A DNA stretch of 9,146 bases from JBATBW01 sp049662565 (lineage in GTDB: Bacteria > Bacillota_I > Bacilli_A > Erysipelotrichales > Erysipelotrichaceae). The stretch is from positions 1-9,146 of the forward strand of contig JBATBW010000112.1 of the NCBI GenBank assembly GCA_049662565.1, read 5' to 3'. Position 1 is the stretch's first letter, and each line of letters begins with the position of its first letter. The notes below the pieces were generated by a model, which saw only the letters and a program-made list of their open reading frames with translations, ran no database searches and was not told the DNA's origin. The position numbers and the translations under genes were made by a program. Positions 1 to 5,799 of the stretch are shown piece after piece.

Positions 1-822
1 TTCTGAAATCAAACAAATATTAGGTTGAGTTTCTAAAGCGCATTCTAAAGCAACGTGCGAAGCAGAACGCCCCATAACTTTAATGAAGTGCCAATATTTT
101 TTTGCTGAGTTAGCATCTCTTTCAATATTACCAATTAATTCACTATAAGTCTTAGTAGCTGTATCAAAACCAAAAGAACATTCTATATCTTCATTCTTTA
201 AGTCACCATCAATAGTTTTAGGACAACCAATAACTTGAATACCCGTATTATTAGCCGCAAAATATTCAGCTAATACTGCCGCATTAGTATTAGAATCATC
301 ACCACCAATAATTACAATCGCATTTACACCATGTTTCTTACAAACATCAGCCGCAATTGCAAATTGTTCATTAGTTTCTAATTTAGTACGACCCGAACCA
401 ATAATATCAAAACCACCAGTATTACGATACTCATTAATATAAGCATCATCAAATACAATATAATCATCTTCAATTAATCCAATAGGACCATTTTTAAAAC
501 CATAAAGAACATTATAGCTATTAGTAGCCTTTAAAGCATCATATAAACCACAAATAACATTATGACCACCTGGAGCTTGCCCTCCTGATAAAATAACCCC
601 TACTACTTGTTTTTTACTAATAGAAGTATTTTGCCCTTTTTCAAAAGTAATTTCTTTTTTACCATAAGTGTTAGGGAATAAACCAGCAATCTTTTCTTGA
701 TCAGCAACACTCTTAGTTTCTTGACCTTCTTTTACACAAATTTCTGCGATACCATTGCTTAACATTCCTGGAAGCTTAGGATTGTATTCGTATCTAGCTT
801 GTTGTAATGGTGAATATTTCAT
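1..822 (-). CDS. pfp: Diphosphate--fructose-6-phosphate 1-phosphotransferase (PPi-PFK), 3' end beyond the window
   Basis: Cytosolic glycolytic enzyme that reversibly phosphorylates fructose 6-phosphate with pyrophosphate instead of ATP. The first 274 residues are visible; the reading frame is still open at base 1, so the C-terminus is missing. The start is well supported: ATG at 822-820 preceded by AAAGGAG at 830-836. Visible motifs are GGQAPGGHN (80-88, phosphate-donor loop), GGDDSN (173-178), PKTIDGDL (201-208) and MGRSASH (250-256, sugar-phosphate binding). The second Asp of GGDD and the Lys of PKTIDGD are the residues known to mark PPi-dependent enzymes, where ATP-PFKs have GGDGS and PGTIDND. 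The N-terminal extension before GGQAPGG (about 79 residues) fits the long, roughly 550-residue class. It is separated from the upstream tRNA gene by a terminator, so it should have its own promoter. PPi specificity is very likely, but it is inferred from motifs. Confidence 0.95.
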   Translation of the reverse strand, partial: MKYSPLQQARYEYNPKLPGMLSNGIAEICVKEGQETKSVADQEKIAGLFPNTYGKKEITFEKGQNTSISKKQVVGVILSGGQAPGGHNVICGLYDALKATNSYNVLYGFKNGPIGLIEDDYIVFDDAYINEYRNTGGFDIIGSGRTKLETNEQFAIAADVCKKHGVNAIVIIGGDDSNTNAAVLAEYFAANNTGIQVIGCPKTIDGDLKNEDIECSFGFDTATKTYSELIGNIERDANSAKKYWHFIKVMGRSASHVALECALETQPNICLISE

Positions 823-845
823 TATTTTTCTCCTTTAAATTTATA

Positions 846-861
846 CATTAAAATTTTAATG
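846..861. promoter_or_regulatory. Perfect 16-bp palindrome in the pfp leader (candidate operator)
   Basis: The sequence CATTAAAATTTTAATG equals its own reverse complement. It lies about 10 bases upstream of the pfp Shine-Dalgarno sequence and just downstream of the weak -10 candidate. A regulator bound here could block transcription of pfp. All-AT cores like this also arise by chance in AT-rich DNA, so the operator role is inference. Confidence 0.35.
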
Positions 862-864
862 CAT

Positions 865-881
865 TTTACTATAAAAGTAAA
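865..881. promoter_or_regulatory. Inverted repeat TTTACT-N5-AGTAAA overlapping the candidate pfp -10 region
   Basis: Six-base arms TTTACT (865-870) and AGTAAA (876-881) are separated by five bases. On the minus strand the element covers the TATAGT and part of the TAAAAT sequence, the only reasonable -10 candidates close to the pfp start. No good -35 stands 16-18 bases upstream, so both the promoter and the operator reading are weak. Confidence 0.25.
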
Positions 882-1005
882 GATAAAGCCGCAAAACAAC
901 CCATAAAATTAAATAAAAATCACATTCTAAGAACACCAACAACACCCAACCATCTAAGACCTATCCTATTATCAATAATCATAGTTTTTTTATATATTCT
1001 TATTC

Positions 1006-1022
1006 ATTTACCTTAGGTAAAT
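1006..1022. promoter_or_regulatory. 17-bp palindrome ATTTACCTTAGGTAAAT, candidate protein-binding site
   Basis: Two perfect 8-base arms, ATTTACCT and AGGTAAAT, surround a single central T. It lies 184 bases upstream of the pfp start. On the minus strand a TTTACA hexamer (1024-1029) sits just upstream of it, which could be a -35 with the palindrome in the spacer, but no good -10 follows at the right distance. The perfect symmetry with a GC-containing core is less expected by chance than the AT-only palindrome nearby. Binding protein unknown. Confidence 0.35.
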
Positions 1023-1257
1023 ACTGTAAAGGATTACCCTTCAATATTTTCGGTTAAATAACTAATATCTGATAGCTTATTAGATGATATTATTATATAT
1101 TAACTAAAGAAATTTAGAAGAAAAATATCTTTAGAATATAAGTTGTTTTAGAAAGTTTAAAATCATTATATCATTCTTATAAATATATTCATTATTAAAT
1201 TTCATTGGTTTTAATTGATATTTTTTACGATAAGTTGTTGTGATATAGATATTGAAC

Positions 1258-1288
1258 AAAAAAAAAAATAACCCTAGAAACTAGGGTT
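1258..1288 (-). terminator. Rho-independent terminator downstream of tRNA-Arg
   Basis: Read on the minus strand, an 8-bp perfect stem AACCCTAG/CTAGGGTT (arms 1281-1288 and 1270-1277) with a 3-base loop is followed, after one A, by an 11-base T run (1268-1258). It begins 11 bases after the CCA end of the tRNA. It should end both the short tRNA transcript and any read-through from the upstream operon, which has no terminator of its own after its last gene. Confidence 0.95.
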
Positions 1289-1299
1289 GATTCTTATAT

Positions 1300-1376
1300 T
1301 GGCGTCCTCGAAAGGATTCGAACCTTCGACCGTACGCTTAGAAGGCGTATGCTCTATCCGACTGAGCTACGAGGAC
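1300..1376 (-). tRNA. tRNA-Arg (anticodon UCU)
   Basis: The 77-nt gene folds into a full cloverleaf. The acceptor stem GTCCTCG pairs with CGAGGAC. The D-stem is GCTC/GAGC, the anticodon stem TACGC/GCGTA encloses loop CTTCTAA, and the T-stem GAAGG/CCTTT (one G-U pair) encloses TTCGAAT. The anticodon TCT reads AGA and AGG, AGA being the main Arg codon expected in AT-rich genomes. The discriminator base is G, and the CCA end is encoded at 1302-1300. It lies 50 bases after the phosphodiesterase gene, has its own promoter and is followed by a terminator. Confidence 0.97.
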
Positions 1377-1389
1377 ACACGGCTCTATT

Positions 1390-1418
1390 ATAATAACCTA
1401 TTAGCCATGAAATTTCAA
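1390..1418 (-). promoter_or_regulatory. Sigma-A-type promoter for tRNA-Arg
   Basis: On the minus strand TTGAAA (1413-1418) is followed by a 17-base spacer and TATTAT (1390-1395), a five-of-six match to TATAAT. A perfect TATAAT overlaps at 1387-1392, but with a 20-base spacer. Transcription would start near 1383, about seven bases before the mature tRNA. The promoter lies wholly in the 50-base gap after the stop codon of the upstream gene. Confidence 0.75.
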
Positions 1419-1426
1419 GTATTATT

Positions 1427-1888
1427 TTACAAATTTATTCTTGTTATATTAATTTGGTTGTTTTCAATATCGATGATGGCATAACTACTACCACTGCCAT
1501 CACGGTTGTAATATAAACTGCCGGGATTTAATAATACAATGTTATCTTTTACTTCATAATGGAAAACATGGGTATGTCCATAACAAACAATATCGCAATG
1601 TAGTCTTTTGCCTTTACTTACTAAACCGCTAATGCGGTTTGATGAAAAGAATTGATGGGAATGGCACATAAAAATATTATGTTGGGGTATATGAACTACT
1701 CTTTCTAATTCATATTCGCCAAAATAATCATTGTTTCCACATACACATATATAATCACTGACATAACTTTGATCTGCTTCAATATCTCCTAGATGTAAGA
1801 AATATTGGGCTTCGTGTTGATGTTTTAAATAGATATCCTGTAATATTTGTATTTTACCATGGGAATCAGAAACTACGACAATTTTCAT
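1427..1888 (-). CDS. YfcE/MJ0936-family metallophosphoesterase
   Basis: Small cytosolic metal-dependent phosphodiesterase of 153 residues, close to the compact length of this family. Calcineurin-like metal ligands appear in order: DSH (D8, H10), GD (D35), GNND (51-54, usually GN[CH]D), His in CHSH (75-78) and GHTH (104-107). They are followed by the family motif NPGS (121-124). Family members hydrolyse phosphodiesters in vitro; the natural substrate is generally unknown, and nothing here reveals it. The ATG shares one base with the murD stop (TAATG), and a strong AAGGAGG (1893-1899) lies inside the end of murD, so translation is probably coupled. It is the last protein gene of the operon. Its link to wall synthesis is only positional. 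Strand composition here differs from the upstream half of the operon. Confidence 0.93.
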   Translation of the reverse strand: MKIVVVSDSHGKIQILQDIYLKHQHEAQYFLHLGDIEADQSYVSDYICVCGNNDYFGEYELERVVHIPQHNIFMCHSHQFFSSNRISGLVSKGKRLHCDIVCYGHTHVFHYEVKDNIVLLNPGSLYYNRDGSGSSYAIIDIENNQINITRINL

Positions 1889-3165
1889 TAGTCCTCCTTG
1901 AAGGCTAATTCTTTAAAGATGTCGCCTCTTTCTTCAAAATTTTTAAAATGATCATAACTAGCGCTAGCTGGGGACAACAAACATATATGATGAGGCTTAG
2001 TAACTTTTTTTGCTAAAGTTACTGCTTCTTTTAAATCATTAACTAAATAGATATTATTTGTTTGATTTACGTGATCATATATTCGTTTGCCTGTGGCATA
2101 CATCAATACATAATTTATGTTTGTATGTTCGTTTATATAGTCAATTAAGACTTGGTAGTCGATGTTTCGATCTAAACCACCTATTAGTACTGAATTGACA
2201 TTATTAAGCGCAGAGATAGCTTTAATTGTTGCATATGGGATAGTAGATATTGAATCATCAACATATTTAATATTTTGATGTTCACCGATATATTGTAAGC
2301 GATGATTCAATGGTGAAAACTCGTATAGAGCTTGTACAAAGGTTTCTTTACTAATGCTTAATAATGATGAAATGGCATAAACAATTGCCATATTATAGTA
2401 ATTATGACTACCAATAATGGCACATTTATTTTCATCAACTTCGACATAATCATTATTGAAATATAGTAGATTATTTATATGATAAATATTACCATTATCC
2501 CCTTCACTAGCTTTATATTGGTTTAAAGCAGGTATTGGATAATTTAAAAATTCATTATATATCGCTATATCACTACTCTTTTGATATTTAAAAATATTCG
2601 CTTTAGCAAGACCATATTTTTCTAATGTACCATAATGATCTAAATGCTCTTCATATAAATTTAAATAAACACCAATATAAGGTGAATACTTGCTGAATTC
2701 TAGTTGATGACAACTAATCTCAAAGACTACTAACGAATCTTCCTTTAACTCATCAATAATATCAAAACAAGCTTTACCAATATTACCAACTAAAAAAGTA
2801 TCATACTTTTTTCCTAATACTTGATATAATAAACTACTTGTTGTACTTTTGCCTTTAGTACCAGTAATACCTATTACTTGTTTACCATAATATTTCAAAA
2901 ATAAAGCGCTTTGCCCACTAATCTTTTTATCGTCAATATCTTTATCAACGACAATACCCGGAGCTTTTAAAATCAAATCAAAACTATTAAAATCAATTTT
3001 ATCAATAGAAACAAAACGATCAACATCTAACTCTCTATTATCCGTAATCGTTATTTGACAATTAATATGGTGTTTCAATAAGTAATCATAACTAGACTTA
3101 CCTTCAAGGCCAAAACCCCAAATTAAAATATTTTTATTTTCAAACTCTTGATTAATTAAGTTCAT
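1888..3165 (-). CDS. murD: MurD-family UDP-MurNAc-L-alanine:glutamate ligase, probably MurD2-like (L-Glu-adding)
   Basis: Cytoplasmic ATP-dependent ligase of 425 residues that adds glutamate to UDP-MurNAc-L-Ala in peptidoglycan precursor synthesis. Visible are an N-terminal Rossmann-like UDP-binding domain (WGFGLEG, 16-22), the P-loop GTKGKST (102-108), the likely carbamylated Lys (K188 in GLAKAN), HNYYN (254-258), HR (288-289), GGLDR (329-333) and the C-terminal SPASASYDHFKNF (398-410). The ATPase core looks intact. The classical motif DSKATN, whose Lys and Thr lie in the D-Glu site of E. coli MurD, reads DSISTIP here (304-310); the Lys is lost and the Thr kept. With an adjacent MurL this suggests an L-Glu-specific MurD2. 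GGLDR is normal for Bacillota MurD and is not diagnostic. It overlaps murL by 14 nt, with a modest AGAGGT ribosome site. MurD-family membership is certain; L-Glu specificity is inferred. Confidence 0.93.
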   Translation of the reverse strand: MNLINQEFENKNILIWGFGLEGKSSYDYLLKHHINCQITITDNRELDVDRFVSIDKIDFNSFDLILKAPGIVVDKDIDDKKISGQSALFLKYYGKQVIGITGTKGKSTTSSLLYQVLGKKYDTFLVGNIGKACFDIIDELKEDSLVVFEISCHQLEFSKYSPYIGVYLNLYEEHLDHYGTLEKYGLAKANIFKYQKSSDIAIYNEFLNYPIPALNQYKASEGDNGNIYHINNLLYFNNDYVEVDENKCAIIGSHNYYNMAIVYAISSLLSISKETFVQALYEFSPLNHRLQYIGEHQNIKYVDDSISTIPYATIKAISALNNVNSVLIGGLDRNIDYQVLIDYINEHTNINYVLMYATGKRIYDHVNQTNNIYLVNDLKEAVTLAKKVTKPHHICLLSPASASYDHFKNFEERGDIFKELAFKED

Positions 3166-4888
3166 CTAAAACCTCTTTCAATCGATCATTAACTAAACTA
3201 ATAAAATGATCGTTAATAAAATGTTCATCATTATATTCATATAACACATCATTTATTTGTTCTTCACTAATTGCCATAAACGCCTTATTACTCAATAAAA
3301 AAGGAATATTCTTATTATTTTTAATTCTTAAATTAATCGCCATCTTAATCGCTGCCAACACTTCACTACGCGTACCAACACACTCAAAAGGTTTATTTGG
3401 AGAAATACCAACTAACTGATTAACATATACTAATAAATCTTCTTTATTTAAAATATCTTCATTAAATATTTCTTTTAATTCATTATCTAACAAAAACGCA
3501 CTTAACATTATAGCAACAAAAGTACATTTTGCACAATTATTACACCATTGTTCTACTTTACTGCCAACATTACAACTTCTAAAAACTAAATGATAAGGTT
3601 TTAGAGTAGCAAATATCGCACTAATTTGTAACTCATTAAAACGACGCAATAAAGAAAAATAATTTAAACGATGAGTTACATAATTACTTAAATACTGATT
3701 AAAATCCAACTCAAATTCATATGTCTTAGAATATTGATGATTAATCTTTTCATCTTTAATTGTTGACTCATTAGCGCTATTCTCATTAGATAAAACAATG
3801 TTTTCCAAACCATTTAAATATGCCACAAAACAGCTAACAAAAGCTAACAAACTACTAAAAGGTGTATGACCATTTAAATATCCTTGTAGATTAAGTTCTA
3901 ACATCCTTTTATCCATCGTACGCCCTACTTCTAATAGCTTATCTCCACTATAACCACTAGCTTGACAACTACTCAAAGCACTTTTAACTTTATTAAAGAC
4001 AAAAGCTTTATTATTATCATATTCCCCTTTTAAAATATCCAAAGTCACAAAAGAATCTTTTCCTCCGCCAACTGGAATTAAATTACCATAAACCTGATAA
4101 TCATCAATAACTTCATATTTAATATCACCTTCAACCCTAAAAGTAACAAATTCATTTATATTCAAACGCAAACCATTCACATAAAAGTATTCCCCTAAAC
4201 CAAAATACATTAATTTACGGAAAAATTCTAATTGTTGATTATTTAAATAATTATGTTTAAATACGTATTTCTTACAACAACATACTTTATAATAACTAAT
4301 CGACTCAATCAAACCGATATGAAACAAAAAATTATCGACCAACTGATCGTTTAAAACTATATCTTTTCTAATTTTAAAGGTTAAAGACGGATTAAATTGT
4401 GACAACCCTGCAATTTCAAAATCATATACTACTTGCAAAATATCGTCAATATATTCTTTATCAAACCCCTTGTAAACAAAACAACTATTAGAAAAAGCGA
4501 AATATTTCTTAACACCTATTAAATATGATTCAAAATTCTTATCCACACAAAAATATTTATAATCTTCTAACCAAGGCACAAACCCGGTAATATCTTTTTT
4601 AGTATACAAATACTTAACTTTCAAAAAATTCATTAAATCATTAGAAAAAGTTGTAAATGTTTCTCCATTTAATATTTTAAATTGATTAACATATAAACCA
4701 CCATTACTTACTTCACTATTAAAACAATTATGATTTAAATTAAACTTCGTTAATCCTAATTGACAAATAACTAAACCATCTTGTAATACATTAACAACAA
4801 AATCGTCACTTAAATCACCACTAATCAAATAGTAGTTAGTTTCTGGCATAATTGCCCCATTGATTTTCGCAAATTTATATCGATTCAT
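3152..4888 (-). CDS. murL: UDP-N-acetylmuramoyl-L-alanyl-L-glutamate epimerase (MurL-like)
   Basis: Protein of 578 residues that I assign to MurL, the ATP-dependent epimerase converting the terminal L-Glu of UDP-MurNAc-L-Ala-L-Glu to D-Glu. The N-terminal half (1-265) is weakly conserved. The C-terminal half carries a PP-loop-like nucleotide site VGGGKDS (273-279), GHTPFSSL (340-347), LSNENSANE (366-374), HQYSKTYEFE (384-393), SCN (438-440), the Cys cluster WCNNCAKC (448-455) and PFECVGTRSE (500-509). The combination of GGGKDS, SNE-SAN, WC-x2-C-x2-C and PFxCVGxxxE is what I associate with MurL. Its position directly before a MurD with an altered substrate motif supports this. It shares one base with the upstream stop (TAATG) and has only a weak ribosome site, so it is probably translationally coupled. 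The main alternative is another PP-loop ATPase of unknown function. The catalytic assignment rests on recalled motifs, not on a search. Confidence 0.82.
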   Translation of the reverse strand: MNRYKFAKINGAIMPETNYYLISGDLSDDFVVNVLQDGLVICQLGLTKFNLNHNCFNSEVSNGGLYVNQFKILNGETFTTFSNDLMNFLKVKYLYTKKDITGFVPWLEDYKYFCVDKNFESYLIGVKKYFAFSNSCFVYKGFDKEYIDDILQVVYDFEIAGLSQFNPSLTFKIRKDIVLNDQLVDNFLFHIGLIESISYYKVCCCKKYVFKHNYLNNQQLEFFRKLMYFGLGEYFYVNGLRLNINEFVTFRVEGDIKYEVIDDYQVYGNLIPVGGGKDSFVTLDILKGEYDNNKAFVFNKVKSALSSCQASGYSGDKLLEVGRTMDKRMLELNLQGYLNGHTPFSSLLAFVSCFVAYLNGLENIVLSNENSANESTIKDEKINHQYSKTYEFELDFNQYLSNYVTHRLNYFSLLRRFNELQISAIFATLKPYHLVFRSCNVGSKVEQWCNNCAKCTFVAIMLSAFLLDNELKEIFNEDILNKEDLLVYVNQLVGISPNKPFECVGTRSEVLAAIKMAINLRIKNNKNIPFLLSNKAFMAISEEQINDVLYEYNDEHFINDHFISLVNDRLKEVLDELN

Positions 4889-5769
4889 TAATTATCACTT
4901 CTTTCTTGTTGTTTATTATCAATTATTTGGAAATTAACAAAAGTTAATTTGTGTGCCCCATCTACTATTCCATGATAGTAAAAGCCAAAACCCTTTGCAT
5001 GTTCAAAAAGCCACTTATCAATATCAATAGTTAGATCATCGCTACTAGAAAAGGAAAAAGTATTACCTAATTGGGCAATATTATGTCCCATCATAATCGC
5101 ACTTAAACTACCATAATATAACTCTTTTTGTTTTGAATAGGATATATATCCTTCAACACTACTTAGCTTATCTAAATTTACATTCGTTTTCGCTAACATA
5201 ACCATTAACGCATCATAAGCTTTTCTTTGTAAATATATATCACTTTTTTTATTCTTTAAAACATCAACTTTCACAATGTCATTTGGTTCATAATTACCTA
5301 AAGAACCATTTTTAGGCAAACTAATCGCAAAAGGATCAACATTACTTATCAAATTACTTTGCAAGTCATCTAAATATAATGTATCAAACCACAAATTCAA
5401 ATTATCTAAAGAATAATTTCGACAATAATTAATTAATTCTTTAATACTATATTTATCAACATAACGATTAACCACATTGACTACTTGATTTTCATTATAA
5501 ATTGAACTATTTAACTGATAATATAACTGAGAATTTTCCAAACGAAAATTATTAATCTCCATAAAAGGGAGAAATTGTTCTGGTTTCAAATCATAATCGA
5601 TAATATAATCAATTTCATCTTTACTTAAGTTATTAATAATAATATCCCGATTACTTGCTGTTTTATATTTATATCTTGATAAAGGATCGTATTTAATATT
5701 TATAAAATATAAACACCCCATAAAAAAGATCATCAAACTAATCGTCAACAATATTCTTTTCTTTTCCAT
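4888..5769 (-). CDS. Membrane-anchored VanY/M15-fold protein lacking catalytic residues (probable pseudo-enzyme)
   Basis: A 293-residue protein with a basic start (MEKKR) and one hydrophobic segment (about 6-24), so it is probably anchored in the membrane with an extracellular body. Residues about 145-265 follow the D-Ala-D-Ala carboxypeptidase VanY pattern: SLPKNGSLGNYEPNDIV (150-166), GYISYSKQKELY (207-218, normally GYRSYxxQxxLY), GHNIAQLGNTFSF (228-240, normally GxSEHQxGxAxD) and WLFEHAKGFGF (253-263). The catalytic Arg, the first zinc His and the zinc Asp are replaced by Ile, Ala and Ser, and no ExxH motif is found near the C-terminus. I infer loss of peptidase activity with the fold retained, perhaps for binding wall peptides or regulating a partner. 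The FMGC sequence around C19 is a poor lipobox. A good AAGGTGAT (5773-5780) precedes the ATG. The next gene starts on its stop codon, and both downstream neighbours make peptidoglycan precursors. Confidence 0.75.
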   Translation of the reverse strand: MEKKRILLTISLMIFFMGCLYFINIKYDPLSRYKYKTASNRDIIINNLSKDEIDYIIDYDLKPEQFLPFMEINNFRLENSQLYYQLNSSIYNENQVVNVVNRYVDKYSIKELINYCRNYSLDNLNLWFDTLYLDDLQSNLISNVDPFAISLPKNGSLGNYEPNDIVKVDVLKNKKSDIYLQRKAYDALMVMLAKTNVNLDKLSSVEGYISYSKQKELYYGSLSAIMMGHNIAQLGNTFSFSSSDDLTIDIDKWLFEHAKGFGFYYHGIVDGAHKLTFVNFQIIDNKQQERSDN

Positions 5770-5772
5770 ATA

Positions 5773-5780
5773 ATCACCTT
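5773..5780 (-). promoter_or_regulatory. Ribosome binding site AAGGTGAT of the VanY-like gene
   Basis: On the minus strand AAGGTGAT stands three bases before the ATG at 5769 and matches the 3' end of 16S rRNA in its AGGTGAT form. It lies in the only intergenic gap (30 nt) of the operon and fixes the start codon. Confidence 0.7.
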
Positions 5781-5799
5781 CATTATTATAACATAATAA

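Larger units (their letters stand above)
823..1257. other. AT-rich non-coding gap between tRNA-Arg terminator and pfp
   Basis: No convincing gene lies in these roughly 435 bases. On the minus strand they form the leader and promoter region of pfp. The stretch holds three palindromes (846-861, 865-881 and 1006-1022) and a C-rich, G-poor patch on the plus strand at about 923-965. The longest minus-strand ATG reading frame I traced by hand there is only 20 codons (982-920), without a Shine-Dalgarno sequence. I do not recognise a structured RNA or riboswitch. A weak -10 candidate for pfp, TATAGT or the overlapping TAAAAT, lies around 863-873, with no good -35. Confidence 0.7.

Noticed and set aside
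869..982. Minus-strand hydrophobic mini-frame of 20 codons from ATG 982, continuing another 16 codons if the TGA at 922-920 were read as Trp
   Set aside because: No Shine-Dalgarno sequence, too short, and the Trp codons checked in the window's genes are all TGG, so TGA recoding is unsupported. I cannot exclude a decayed gene.
1287..1484. 65-codon plus-strand reading frame
   Set aside because: It runs antisense through the tRNA gene and into the phosphodiesterase gene; its peptide is the translated antisense of the tRNA, and no ribosome site supports it.
1958..1967. Perfect palindrome CTAGCGCTAG
   Set aside because: It lies within murD and encodes part of the conserved SPASAS motif; coding constraint explains it.
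2160..2175. Arg in place of E. coli MurD Lys348 (GGLDR) as a sign of changed specificity
   Set aside because: GGLDR is ordinary in Bacillota MurD proteins that use D-Glu, so it says nothing about MurD2 identity.
5711..5769. Lipoprotein signal (FMGC) in the VanY-like protein
   Set aside because: Residues before the Cys (Phe, Met) do not fit a good lipobox; a plain membrane anchor is the safer reading.
5785..5790. TATAAT on the minus strand before the VanY-like gene
   Set aside because: Transcription would start inside the ribosome binding site, and the hexamer at -35 (TTCATA) is poor; AT-rich chance match is more likely.
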